From assembly GCF_900070365.1 (NCBI RefSeq), contig NZ_LN850107.1, forward strand, positions 7,068,001 through 7,132,000: a DNA stretch of 64,000 bases. The letters are read 5' to 3'. Source of the DNA: Alloactinosynnema sp. L-07. GTDB taxonomy: Bacteria > Actinomycetota > Actinomycetes > Mycobacteriales > Pseudonocardiaceae. Below the pieces are notes generated by a model. It did no database searches. It saw only the letters and a list, made by a program, of their open reading frames with translations, and was not told the DNA's origin. The position numbers and the translations under genes were made by a program. Shown here in pieces: positions 42,182-51,259 of the stretch (the first letter of the stretch is position 1; each line of letters begins with the position of its first letter).

Positions 42182-43552
42182 ATGAACGAGAGACGATCTC
42201 GGCGATCACTGGTGGCGGCCGTTTGTGTGGCGGCCTCCGTTCTCGCGGGGGGAATCGCATTCGGACCAGGCATGGGGGCATCCCGGGCCTCAAGCCATTG
42301 GGACGCTCCCCTGGTGGTCCTGGATCCGCAGATCGATGCGACGGACCTGTACGCGTTCACCAGCCCGGAAGCGCCTGAGACGATTACTGTCGTCGTCAAC
42401 TACTACCCGTTCCAGGCGCCTGGAGCGGTGGTGCCTTATCGCTTTGCGACGAACACGTACTACGACATCAATTTCGATAGCACGGGCGACGGGGAGCCGG
42501 AAGTCACCTATCGGTGGACATTCCGCGACACGGGCGGGTCGCGAGCGTCGGTCACGGGGGTGGTGGACTCCCTGGCCGGGAGCGCTATCGGGCAGCGCTA
42601 CACCCTCGAGAGGCTGCGTCCAGGCAGCCCTCCGCAGACGCTCTTGCGGGACGGCGTCGCCGCTCCCACCCATTTCGGCCAACTGCTCATGCCGGACTAC
42701 GACAGGCTGCGCCGTGAGGCGATCGTGAAGTTGCCCGGTGGCGGGCAGACCTTTGCCGGGCAGGCCGCGGACCCCTTCTACACGAACCTCAAGGCGACCT
42801 CGCTGATCAGGTTCGGCACGCTGACCCCGCCGGTCGAGACGCCCGTCCCGCTGAACCTCAGCGCGATGGTGCTCCAGGTGCCCAAATCGGAGGTCGCGCT
42901 GCGCGGGGACGCCGGACGCAACCCGGTGGTCGGGATTTGGGCCACCGCGGCGCGCAAGGCCGTGAACCTGTCCGGCGGACCGGCCACGTACCGCCAGGTC
43001 TCCCGCGTGGGAAACCCGACGTTCAATGAGGTGTTCGTACGCTGCCCGTCAGTCGTGCCATGCACCGCGAATGACCGTTTCAACGCGACGAAACCAGCCG
43101 ATGACCGTGCCACCGCCGACACCTACGAGGGCGTGCTGCGTCCCAGCAAAGCGAAGCTGATCGAGTCGCTCACCGGCCTCAAGGCGCCCGCCGAGCCGCG
43201 CGGTGATCTCGAGTCCGCCTGGCTGTATGGGCTCAGTGACGGGCTCAACTCCCACCGAACGAACCAGGACGCCGACGCCGCCGGGATGGTGCCTGCCGAA
43301 GAGTTGCGCCTCAACATGAGCACGCCGATCTCCCCACGAGCGCACCGCCTCGGGTACATCGCGGGCGACCCGCAGGGCTTCCCCAACGGCCGACGGCTCG
43401 ACGACGATATCAGCGCGTCGGTCCTGAGCATCCTGATGGGGGCGCTGACCACACCGGGCATGCCCGGCATCGGTCCGGACGTCATGGGCGGCAAGCCGAC
43501 CAAGCCGAACACCAAGACCTTCCCGTACCTCGCCATTCCGCTGCACTTCTAG
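42182..43552 (+). CDS. Secreted DUF4331 protein
   Basis: The 456-aa protein has an N-terminal signal peptide (SLVAAVCVAASVLAGGIAFG) and the DUF4331 hallmark start SHWDAPLVVLDP then ATDLYAF. The domain is beta-rich, with polar loops. Its biochemical function is unknown. ATG at 42182 has GGAGAGGG upstream. It begins a same-strand series with a small exported protein, a TPR protein and a NicO-type transporter, so it may serve an extracellular metal- or envelope-related task. Confidence 0.86.
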   Translation: MNERRSRRSLVAAVCVAASVLAGGIAFGPGMGASRASSHWDAPLVVLDPQIDATDLYAFTSPEAPETITVVVNYYPFQAPGAVVPYRFATNTYYDINFDSTGDGEPEVTYRWTFRDTGGSRASVTGVVDSLAGSAIGQRYTLERLRPGSPPQTLLRDGVAAPTHFGQLLMPDYDRLRREAIVKLPGGGQTFAGQAADPFYTNLKATSLIRFGTLTPPVETPVPLNLSAMVLQVPKSEVALRGDAGRNPVVGIWATAARKAVNLSGGPATYRQVSRVGNPTFNEVFVRCPSVVPCTANDRFNATKPADDRATADTYEGVLRPSKAKLIESLTGLKAPAEPRGDLESAWLYGLSDGLNSHRTNQDADAAGMVPAEELRLNMSTPISPRAHRLGYIAGDPQGFPNGRRLDDDISASVLSILMGALTTPGMPGIGPDVMGGKPTKPNTKTFPYLAIPLHF

Positions 43553-43612
43553 CGGCCCACCGGTATCGCCGCGGACCAACGCTCGACCCCAAACCCAACA
43601 GGAGATGTCACG

Positions 43613-43936
43613 ATGCGCCCGGCCACCGTTCTCACCGTCGCGGGGATCTGCGCCGCGGTCGTCCGGTCCGGTCAGCCCGCGCTTGCCGGGTCGGTGACGC
43701 GGCAGGAACCGCAGCAGCACTCCGTGGCCAAGGGTTGCCTCAAGAAGGGGGAGACCCAGTTCAAGAGCGGCATGCACCTATTCGACACCGACATCGCGTG
43801 GAAAGGCGTCCCCTCCCTGCCGTTCCCGAACGTCGGACTCTTCCCCAGCGCCGGGGTGGCAGGGTTGAAGACGATCTCGGACGCCATTCGCCAGCACGTC
43901 GAGAGCGGTCCCACCACGCAGAGCGGATCTCGATGA
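43613..43936 (+). CDS. Small exported hypothetical protein
   Basis: The 107-aa protein starts with a short signal-like segment (TVLTVAGICAAVVRSG). The mature part carries one Cys (VAKGCLKKG) and the segment SLPFPNVGLFPSAGVAGL. I do not recognise the family. AGGAG lies upstream of ATG 43613, and the stop overlaps the TPR gene start (ATGA), so it is a real member of the operon. Confidence 0.65.
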   Translation: MRPATVLTVAGICAAVVRSGQPALAGSVTRQEPQQHSVAKGCLKKGETQFKSGMHLFDTDIAWKGVPSLPFPNVGLFPSAGVAGLKTISDAIRQHVESGPTTQSGSR

Positions 43937-45240
43937 GGCGAGCCCTGGGGCTGATCCTGGCGGCGGTACTCGGCGCCGGAGCACTCATCGTTTATGGCCC
44001 AGATCAAGAGCACCCGGATGGGGACGTGAGCGGGGAGCTTGCAGGCAGGCACTCGTCGACTTATCCGCAAGGCCCGTCCGCCGTGATCGAGTTCGCCCGT
44101 GCGCGGTTGAAACGCGAGCCGGACGATGCCCGGGTCTGGGCGGAACTCGGCATCGCCTACGTCGAACAGGCGCGGATCACCGCTGACCCCACGTACTACA
44201 CCAAAGCGGAAGGCGCGCTGCGCAAGGCGCTCGATCTGCGCCCCGAAGCACCTGAGGACCAAGCCCGCGCACAGACGGGTATGGGCACGCTCGCCAACGC
44301 CCGGCACGAGTTCGGCGAAGCGGAGCGATGGGCCGAGCAGGCGCGGCGCCTCGACCCCGGCCACTGGATGATCTACGGCGTCCTGACCGATGCCCGGCTC
44401 TTGCTCGGCGATCGCCCGTCGGCGGAGGAAGCCCTGCAAACGATGATGGACTTGCGCCCAGGCGTGGCCTCCTACACCCGAGCCGCGCACTACCTCAGCG
44501 TCACCGGCAACCCGAAACGTGCCGCGGAGGCACTGGACCTTGCCGTCTCGGCCGCCGCACCCGACGAGCTCGCCTTCTGCCACGAGCGCATGGGCGAGTT
44601 GCTCTGGCACACCGGCCAACCGTCCTTGGCACTGGCCGCCTACGAACGGGCGCTGGCCGCGGATCCCCGCTATGCCGCGGCCCAGGCGGGCCGCGGCCGG
44701 GCCAGAGCCGCCCTCGGACAGTCCGAGGAGGCTCTGCGCGATTACACCGCCTCGGTGGAACGTGCCCCGCATCCGGCCGTACTCCTCGAACTTGGCGAGC
44801 TGTCCCTGTCGCTAGGCCGGACACAGCATGCCGAGCAGCAGTTCGCCCTCTTCGAAGAAGTGCAGAAACTGTTCCGCGCCGGTGGGGTGTCCGACGGCCT
44901 GCTGTCCGGGCGCTACGAAAGCGATCACGGCGATCCGGCGACCGCTGTACGCCTCCTGAGCGCTGAGTGGGACAAAGCCCAGACCGCGGAGACCGCCGAC
45001 GCGCTCGGCTGGGCGATGCACCGGGCAGGGCAGCACACCCAAGCCCTGCCTTACGCCCGGCAGGCGTCCGAATGGGACAGCCACCGGGCTGAATACGCGT
45101 ACCACCGCGGCGAAATCGAACGGGCACTGGACCTGACCGAACCCGCCCGCGAACACCTCAGCCAGGCACTGCGCCTCAATCCGCACTTCTCCCCGCTGCA
45201 CGCCCCACAGGCCAAGGCTGCCCTCAACACGATCGGATGA
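43933..45240 (+). CDS. Exported or membrane-anchored TPR protein
   Basis: The 435-aa protein has an N-terminal hydrophobic segment (LGLILAAVLGAGALIVYG) that could be a signal anchor. A chain of tetratricopeptide repeats follows (for example AYERALAADPRYAAAQAGRG, here at the 20-residue limit, and LRDYTASVERAPHPAVLLEL). TPR arrays scaffold protein complexes. It is coupled to the upstream small gene and followed 37 bases later by the transporter, so it may assemble with DUF4331 and the transporter at the membrane. Confidence 0.84.
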   Translation: MRRALGLILAAVLGAGALIVYGPDQEHPDGDVSGELAGRHSSTYPQGPSAVIEFARARLKREPDDARVWAELGIAYVEQARITADPTYYTKAEGALRKALDLRPEAPEDQARAQTGMGTLANARHEFGEAERWAEQARRLDPGHWMIYGVLTDARLLLGDRPSAEEALQTMMDLRPGVASYTRAAHYLSVTGNPKRAAEALDLAVSAAAPDELAFCHERMGELLWHTGQPSLALAAYERALAADPRYAAAQAGRGRARAALGQSEEALRDYTASVERAPHPAVLLELGELSLSLGRTQHAEQQFALFEEVQKLFRAGGVSDGLLSGRYESDHGDPATAVRLLSAEWDKAQTAETADALGWAMHRAGQHTQALPYARQASEWDSHRAEYAYHRGEIERALDLTEPAREHLSQALRLNPHFSPLHAPQAKAALNTIG

Positions 45241-45277
45241 CCGTGGCGCACCCACCGCGGCGAGTCGAGGGAGAACG

Positions 45278-46837
45278 ATGAACCGCACCCTCCGCCGAGC
45301 CCTGACCTTGAGCGCCCTCACCGCGGCCCTGTCCGCCACGGTGTTCAGCATGTCGCCGACAGCTGGGGCGCATCCGTTGGGCAATTTCACGGTCAACCAC
45401 TACACCGGCCTGACCGTGCACCCCCATCGCATCGACGCCGTCGCCATCGTCGACCGTGCGGAGATCTCCACCGCCCAAGAGCGCCCGCTCGTCGACCGGG
45501 ACGACAACGGCGTCGCCGACGAAGCCGAGCGCTCGGCCCACGCCCACGCGGGCTGCACCTCGCTGGCGGACAACCTGCATGTGGACACCGAGGCAAGCAG
45601 CACCCGCTGGACCATCTCCACCGTCAGCTTCACCTACCACCCCGGCGAAGGGGGCATGACCACCAGCAGACTGCACTGCGCACTCACCGCCGACGTGAAC
45701 CTCAGACTCCCCGCCGACATCACCGCGCGCACCTCCTACGACAGTCAACGCATCGGCTGGCGTGAGATCACCGCGCGCGGACAGGGGGTCGCTCTCACCA
45801 GTTCCACCGTGGCCACCACATCCGCGACCGACGAACTGCGCCACTATCCGCAGGACCCACTCGCCGCGCCGCTCGACCAGCGATCCGCCACACTGCGCGT
45901 GCAAGCAGGCCAAAGCAGCGCACAAACGCTTGCGCCTGCCGGCCCTCCGAGCACAAACTTCATCGCCGCCATCCTCGACAAGATCTCAGCCACGTTCACC
46001 AGCCTCGTCGGAGCACGCGAGATCACCGTCCCTATCGGACTCCTCGCCCTGCTGCTCGCTATAGCGCTGGGCGCTTCCCATGCCGCGATGCCAGGGCACG
46101 GCAAGACCATCATCGCCGCATACCTCGCCGGACAGCGCGGCACACCCCGCGACGCGCTCACTGTCGGCGCGACCGTCACCCTCACCCATACCGCGGGCGT
46201 TCTCGTCCTCGGGCTTGTCCTGCCCATCGTCACTACCTTCGCGGGCGACGCCATCCTGACCTGGCTAGGCCTGGCCAGCGGATTCCTGGTCACGGTCATC
46301 GGCCTACGGCTGCTGCACGCCGCCCTGCTCAATCGCCCCATTCATCGTCACCACCACCACCGCCATCCGCATGACCACCATCACCACCGTGACGGCACCC
46401 ATTCCCACAGCCACAGCCACAGCCATGACCGGCACGACACCGCGGCCGGCCTCGCCACGACGCACAACCACGCGGCTTCGCACACTTCTGAAGCCGAGCC
46501 TGCGTCCACGACCCGCGGAACACTGATCGGGATGGGTATCGCCGGTGGTCTCGTGCCCAGCCCATCCGCGTTGGTGGTCCTGCTCGGCGCCGTCGCACTG
46601 GGCCGCACCGCCTTCGGCGTACTTTTGATCATCGGCTACGGCCTGGGCATGGCGGCCACCCTCACCCTGGCTGGTCTCTTCCTGATCAGGATGCGCGACC
46701 GAATCGAAACGACCACCCGCCCCGCCTACGCGGCACTGTGGAAACGACTCTCGCGGATCGGCCCCGTGGCCACATCGACGCTGGTCGTCGTGGTCGGCCT
46801 CGGCCTCACCCTGCGAGCCTTCCCTGGCGGGCTATAG
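45278..46837 (+). CDS. NicO/RcnA-type nickel-cobalt transporter with periplasmic-type N-domain
   Basis: The 519-aa protein has a signal peptide (cleavage after AGA), an extracytoplasmic domain to about residue 240, then six or more membrane helices with the metal-transporter motif AMPGHGKTI. A cytoplasmic His/Asp loop (about residues 350-400) is packed with HHHHRHPHDHHHHRD and HSHSHSHSHD, which should bind Ni2+, Co2+ or other divalent metals. The second half carries the matching GLVPSPSALVVL motif. Homologues export or import Ni/Co; direction cannot be decided here. Confidence 0.88.
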   Translation: MNRTLRRALTLSALTAALSATVFSMSPTAGAHPLGNFTVNHYTGLTVHPHRIDAVAIVDRAEISTAQERPLVDRDDNGVADEAERSAHAHAGCTSLADNLHVDTEASSTRWTISTVSFTYHPGEGGMTTSRLHCALTADVNLRLPADITARTSYDSQRIGWREITARGQGVALTSSTVATTSATDELRHYPQDPLAAPLDQRSATLRVQAGQSSAQTLAPAGPPSTNFIAAILDKISATFTSLVGAREITVPIGLLALLLAIALGASHAAMPGHGKTIIAAYLAGQRGTPRDALTVGATVTLTHTAGVLVLGLVLPIVTTFAGDAILTWLGLASGFLVTVIGLRLLHAALLNRPIHRHHHHRHPHDHHHHRDGTHSHSHSHSHDRHDTAAGLATTHNHAASHTSEAEPASTTRGTLIGMGIAGGLVPSPSALVVLLGAVALGRTAFGVLLIIGYGLGMAATLTLAGLFLIRMRDRIETTTRPAYAALWKRLSRIGPVATSTLVVVVGLGLTLRAFPGGL

Positions 46838-46938
46838 CCGGGACCCGATCCTGGGCACGGCCGTGACTTACGCTGCTTTTGTCCGGGCTCGGCGGAGTCG
46901 TCGCCGTCTTCCACCCACGTCGGCGTTGGCGTAGGCGG

Positions 46939-49665
46939 TCAGTGACGAGGTCGGGCCGTGCGGACGCGCCCGTCTCTGCCCGCGTCGAACGCTTCGCGGA
47001 AGCGGCGCTCGCCGAGTGCGGCACGGGCGGCCGACTCGGCGTGCGCGGCGATCGGTGCGAAGGCACCGTTCGGGTCGCCCGTTCGCTCGACGATCGCGGC
47101 GGCGGTGCCAAGCAGGTGGGCTGCCTCGGCCGGATCGGCGGTGTGCACGGTCGCGGCGGCCAGACCCTGCATGGCGTACGCCGCGTTGGCCTCGAAGCCG
47201 ATAGAGGCGAAGGCGTCGAGGGCGTCGGCGAACGACGCTGCCATCGCCGGATGGTCCGCCATCCGGTACGCGACCTCCCCCAGGGCGAGGGACGCGAATC
47301 CGATGCCCTCGGCGATGCCGTTGTCGCGGTGGTAGGTCAGCACCTTGGTGAGCATGCGCCAGGCTGTCTCCAGATCGCCGGTCTCCATGATCGCCGCGGC
47401 CAGGTTCAGCTCGCTGGTGGCGATGTCGATCGTCCACTCGTTCGCGCGCGCGATGGTCAGCGCCTCCTCATGATGCCGCCGGGCCGTTGTCCAGTCTCGT
47501 TCCTTCATCGCTATCTCGCCGAGGCAGGTGTTGGCGGCCATCAGCACGAACGTGTTCCCGGAGTCCCGCGCCCGCTCCGAGGCGGCGGTGGCGAATCGGC
47601 GCGCTTCTCCCAGCGAACCGGCCGCCCAGGACAGGCCTGCGGCGCCGTACAAGGCTTTGGCGCGCAGCTGGCCGTCGGCCTGGTGGGAACCGTCGGCTCC
47701 GGCCAGGGCCGCGAGGACGTGTGTCTTGCCTTCGTGCAGGTGGCCCCGGACCCACCAGTAGCGCCACATTCCGCCGACCATCGCCAGCCGGGCATCGGCG
47801 TCGGTCGCCAGGGTCAGTGCCACCCGGATGTTGTCGTGCTCGGCGTCCAAGAGCGCGAGCCAGCGCGGCTGCTCCGGGCCTCGCTCACGCACGCGTGACA
47901 CCAGGTCGACGCAGTAGGAAACGAGCGCCTGTTCCGCGGCGGCCCGGTCGGGGCCGAGCTGGGTGTCGGCGTACTCGCGGATCGTTTCGAGCATGACGAA
48001 CCGCGCTCCGGACCCGGTGTCGACCGTGCGCAGGAGGTTGTCGTCGACGAGCGCGCCAAGCGTGTCGAGATCGGCTCCGACGAACCGTTCGGCGCACTCG
48101 AGCGTGCACCCGGCCGGGAAGACCGACAGTCGCGCGAGGACCGTTCGCTGTGTCGGCGTGAGCAGGTTCGCACTCCACTCCAGCGTTTGTCGCAAGGTCT
48201 GCTGCCGCGCGGGGAGATCATGTGGGCCCACGGTCAGCACCGTCAGCCTGCTGCTCAGCCGCTCCAACAAGGCCTTGGTCGGCAGGGTCGCCACTCGCGC
48301 GGCGGCCAGCTCGATGGCCAGCGGCAGCCCGTCCAGCCTTCGGCAGATGGCCGCCACGTCCGAGTCGCCGCGATCGGCCGCGAACGCGGCATGGGCGGCT
48401 CGGGCCCGCTGGACGAAGAGGTCGGCCGCCGCGTCGTCGGCGAGCGGCGCGACCGGGTACACGTGCTCGCCGGACACGTGCATGACCCGACGGCCGGTCA
48501 CCACCACCGTGAGCCGTGGAGCGCGCGCCACCAGTGCGGCGAGCCGGGGAAACGCCTCGGGCAGGTGTTCCACGTTGTCGATCACGAGTAGCAGCTCCCG
48601 CTCGGCGAGCCACTCGATGAGGGAGTCGCCGCCCGCCGACTGCTGCACGCCCAGCGCCTCCGCGATCGCCGAGGGCACCAGCGCGGCATCCCTGAGCGGG
48701 GCGAGTTCGACGAGGGCGATCCCGTTGGCATAGCGGTGCCCGGCCAGCCGGGCGAGCGCGAGCGCGAGCCGGGTCTTCCCGCTGCCGCCCGCTCCGGTGA
48801 GCGTCAGCAGCCGGACGTCCGGACGGGACAGCAGCCGCTGGAGTTCGGCGAGTTCACGCTCCCGGCCGACGAGCGGTGTCGGTGGCTCTGGCAGTCGCCG
48901 GATCGCCGCAGGCGGAGCGGTGGACGCGACGTCCGGGCCGGTCCGCAGCGCGAGCTGGTGCGCCGCGCGCAACTGTGACCCCGGGTCGAGGCCGAGCTCG
49001 TCGCGCAACACCCGCCGTGCCTCCTGGTAGGCGTCCAGCGCGTCGGCGCGGCGCCCGGCTTGGAGCAGCGCCCGGATCTGGATGGCGCGCAGCGTCTCCC
49101 GCAATGGATAGCGGTTGATCAGCGCGGCCACCTCGCTGGGCACATCCGCGCCCTGCCCGGCGGCGAGTTCGGCGGCGATTTTCTCCTCGAAGCACTCCGC
49201 GCGCAGCTCCTCCAGCCGCCCGATCTCCGCCGTCGCGAACGACTCGCCATCGACATCGGCGTACGCGCCACCCCGCCAAAGATCCAGCGCCTGCCGGAAC
49301 AGGGACGCGGCCAGAGTCGCGTTCCCCGCCGCCACCCGCCGTCCGTCGGCCAGCAGGTGGGCGAAGCGGTGCGTGTCCAGCTGCTCCGGCGTGATGTCGA
49401 GCAGGTATCCGACCGACACGGTGCGGATCGTCTCCGCCCCGAGCACCTTGCGCAGCTGCGAGACGTAGATCTGCACCAGCTTCGCGGCGTTGGCAGGCGG
49501 CAGATCGCCCCAGAGGGCGTCGGCGAGCGCGTCGGCGGGCACCGGGCTTCCCGCTTCGACCAGCAACCGGAGCAGCACTGTCCGAGGCTTGCGGGCGGAC
49601 AGGTGAAGGCTCCCGCCCGAGTCGAGCACGTCGAGCGGGCCGAGGACGCGGAACTCCACGGTCAT
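46939..49665 (-). CDS. AfsR-like regulator (SARP DNA-binding, BTAD, NB-ARC and TPR-like tail)
   Basis: The 908-aa regulator has an OmpR-type DNA-binding domain (1-95), a BTAD domain (95-240), an NB-ARC ATPase with Walker A GAGGSGKTR near 285 and Walker B-like LLVIDNVEH, and a long helical repeat region to the C-terminus. It resembles AfsR-type global or pathway activators. It is divergent from the 49724 gene, 58 bases away, and convergent with the transporter (101-base gap). Its target may be the lipoprotein run to the right rather than the terpenoid cluster. Confidence 0.9.
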   Translation of the reverse strand: MTVEFRVLGPLDVLDSGGSLHLSARKPRTVLLRLLVEAGSPVPADALADALWGDLPPANAAKLVQIYVSQLRKVLGAETIRTVSVGYLLDITPEQLDTHRFAHLLADGRRVAAGNATLAASLFRQALDLWRGGAYADVDGESFATAEIGRLEELRAECFEEKIAAELAAGQGADVPSEVAALINRYPLRETLRAIQIRALLQAGRRADALDAYQEARRVLRDELGLDPGSQLRAAHQLALRTGPDVASTAPPAAIRRLPEPPTPLVGRERELAELQRLLSRPDVRLLTLTGAGGSGKTRLALALARLAGHRYANGIALVELAPLRDAALVPSAIAEALGVQQSAGGDSLIEWLAERELLLVIDNVEHLPEAFPRLAALVARAPRLTVVVTGRRVMHVSGEHVYPVAPLADDAAADLFVQRARAAHAAFAADRGDSDVAAICRRLDGLPLAIELAAARVATLPTKALLERLSSRLTVLTVGPHDLPARQQTLRQTLEWSANLLTPTQRTVLARLSVFPAGCTLECAERFVGADLDTLGALVDDNLLRTVDTGSGARFVMLETIREYADTQLGPDRAAAEQALVSYCVDLVSRVRERGPEQPRWLALLDAEHDNIRVALTLATDADARLAMVGGMWRYWWVRGHLHEGKTHVLAALAGADGSHQADGQLRAKALYGAAGLSWAAGSLGEARRFATAASERARDSGNTFVLMAANTCLGEIAMKERDWTTARRHHEEALTIARANEWTIDIATSELNLAAAIMETGDLETAWRMLTKVLTYHRDNGIAEGIGFASLALGEVAYRMADHPAMAASFADALDAFASIGFEANAAYAMQGLAAATVHTADPAEAAHLLGTAAAIVERTGDPNGAFAPIAAHAESAARAALGERRFREAFDAGRDGRVRTARPRH

Positions 49666-49723
49666 GCCAGCTCCCGGCGTGGCGGTTTACCAAGGCTATA
49701 CCGGCCCGGGTCAGTGTCACGCC

Positions 49724-50002
49724 ATGACATACGTGCGGATCATCGACATAGCGGCCACCTGGGCCGACTACGTCCCGCCGCGCGCGCTGACGGAGTCCGC
49801 GCCTGCCGGGCTGATCATCTTCGCCGCCGGGCCGACCGATGAAGGCGTCCGGATGGTCGAGGTCTGGACATCCCTGGCCGACCGCGCACTGGGGGCGGCC
49901 GACTCTGGGTACGAGCACACCACCAATGCCACGATCCGCGAGTTCGACGCCCCGTTCGCCGTGCTGGGGCGGTTCGGCTCGCACTCCGTGGATGAAGAGT
50001 GA
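49724..50002 (+). CDS. Small hypothetical protein
   Basis: The 92-aa protein begins MTYVRIIDIAATWADYV and has a beta-alpha pattern (AGLIIFAAGPTDEGVRMVEVW) like small dimeric ferredoxin-fold proteins (antibiotic-monooxygenase or DUF-type). I cannot name the family. ATG at 49724 is chosen because the upstream open stretch overlaps the divergent AfsR promoter region. It precedes the SGNH gene by 12 bases and is probably co-transcribed. Confidence 0.65.
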   Translation: MTYVRIIDIAATWADYVPPRALTESAPAGLIIFAAGPTDEGVRMVEVWTSLADRALGAADSGYEHTTNATIREFDAPFAVLGRFGSHSVDEE

Positions 50003-50014
50003 GGTGACGAGGAC

Positions 50015-50740
50015 GTGGCAAATTTCCGCGTAGCGCTCGCGGTGGGTGTAGTCCTCACCGCGCTATTGGTCGGTTGCTCATCAACGCCGCTGGAGATCGG
50101 CGGCCCGTCGGCGAAACCCAGGGGTCCATCAGCCGCTCCGAACGCCTCGGGTTCCGTGCGCTACCTGGCGCTGGGTGACTCCGTGACGTCCGGCGAGGGT
50201 GTGCTCGCCGACCAAAGCTACCCACATCGACTCGCCGCGCTCTGGCGGGACAGCGGGTGCGATGTCGAGCTGAGCAACGTGGCCGTCACCGGCTACAAGA
50301 GCGCCGACGTGGTCAGCGATGAACTGCCCGCGGCCGCGACGTTCAAGCCGACGCTGGCCACGCTCATGGTCGGCGGGAACGACGTCGCCAACGGCGTCGG
50401 AGTCGAGGAGTACCGCGGCAACGTCCGCACGATCTTGCGCGGGCTGACCGACGCGGGGGCAACCGTCGTGACCATCAGTCAACAGTTCTGGGACCGGACA
50501 CCGGTCGGTGAGGGCTACGGGACCCGCGAGGAGCTCACGGCGAAGCGGACCGAGTTCGACGCCGTCCTGATAGCGGAGGGGCGAGCCGTGGGTGCGACGC
50601 ATGTCGACCTCCGGCAGGTCTTCGAGGAACAGGCGGAGAAGCAGATGTGGCTCGATGACGAGTTGCACCCGACCGCCGCGGCGTACGACGAGTGGGCCGC
50701 GGCGCTGGTAAAGGCGGTGGCTGACCCATGCGAGAAGTAA
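50015..50740 (+). CDS. SGNH/GDSL-family hydrolase lipoprotein
   Basis: The 241-aa protein has a lipobox (ALLVGC, Cys21). SGNH blocks are the nucleophile GDSVTSG (Ser56), GGNDVA, and DELHPT with the catalytic Asp-His pair. It should be an esterase or lipase anchored on the outer face of the membrane. GTG at 50015 has GACGAGG upstream. The end overlaps the next lipoprotein gene by 13 bases. Confidence 0.85.
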   Translation: MANFRVALAVGVVLTALLVGCSSTPLEIGGPSAKPRGPSAAPNASGSVRYLALGDSVTSGEGVLADQSYPHRLAALWRDSGCDVELSNVAVTGYKSADVVSDELPAAATFKPTLATLMVGGNDVANGVGVEEYRGNVRTILRGLTDAGATVVTISQQFWDRTPVGEGYGTREELTAKRTEFDAVLIAEGRAVGATHVDLRQVFEEQAEKQMWLDDELHPTAAAYDEWAAALVKAVADPCEK

Positions 50741-51231
50741 CGAGATCGTGCCGCGGTGCCCTGTTGGTGGTCCTGTTCGCCGCACTCGGGCCGCTCGCGG
50801 CGTGCGGTGCGGAACCGGGCGTGCAGGCGACGGCGCCTGGCGAGAAGCGGGGGAGCGCGGTCGATGTGTCCGCGCTGACCCCGAACACGGTGTGCGACGC
50901 GGTGCCCGTCGACACCGTCGCCTCGATCACGGGGCGAAAGGTGTCGGACGGCAAAGGTGAAGTCGGCGCGTGCGAATGGAAAGCCCCGCAGGCGGTTCGG
51001 GTCCGGCTCTTCCCGCCGGGCGAATGGTCGCCGCACACCGACTCGGGCGGGTACCGCGAGCTGGCCTCGATCGGGGCGAAGGCCTACGTCGCGAAGGGCA
51101 CGTTCGGCAACGGCTACCGGGCCGAGGCGCTGCTGGACGATCGGGCGATCGCCGCGATCATCCCGGGGGAGTGGGCGACCGAGGACATGGCGACCGCGCT
51201 GCTCCGGGCCGCCGTCGAGCGGCTGGGCTAG
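50728..51231 (+). CDS. Small lipoprotein, DUF3558-like
   Basis: The 167-aa protein has a signal peptide with lipobox (LAAC near residue 26) and a compact domain with the Cys-containing segments NTVCDAVPVD and GACEWKAP. These are usual for DUF3558-type actinobacterial lipoproteins. The function of this family is unknown. It is translationally coupled to the SGNH gene and followed by two more lipoprotein genes. Confidence 0.75.
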   Translation: MREVTRSCRGALLVVLFAALGPLAACGAEPGVQATAPGEKRGSAVDVSALTPNTVCDAVPVDTVASITGRKVSDGKGEVGACEWKAPQAVRVRLFPPGEWSPHTDSGGYRELASIGAKAYVAKGTFGNGYRAEALLDDRAIAAIIPGEWATEDMATALLRAAVERLG

Positions 51232-51259
51232 CGGTTCGCGGAACTCAACTGGAGGGGAC

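Noticed and set aside
46321..46440. His-codon-rich stretch as a tandem DNA repeat or CRISPR-like array
   Set aside because: The repetition is the coding of a His/Ser/Asp-rich loop within the transporter frame, with no spacer-repeat structure. No CRISPR array was seen anywhere in the window.
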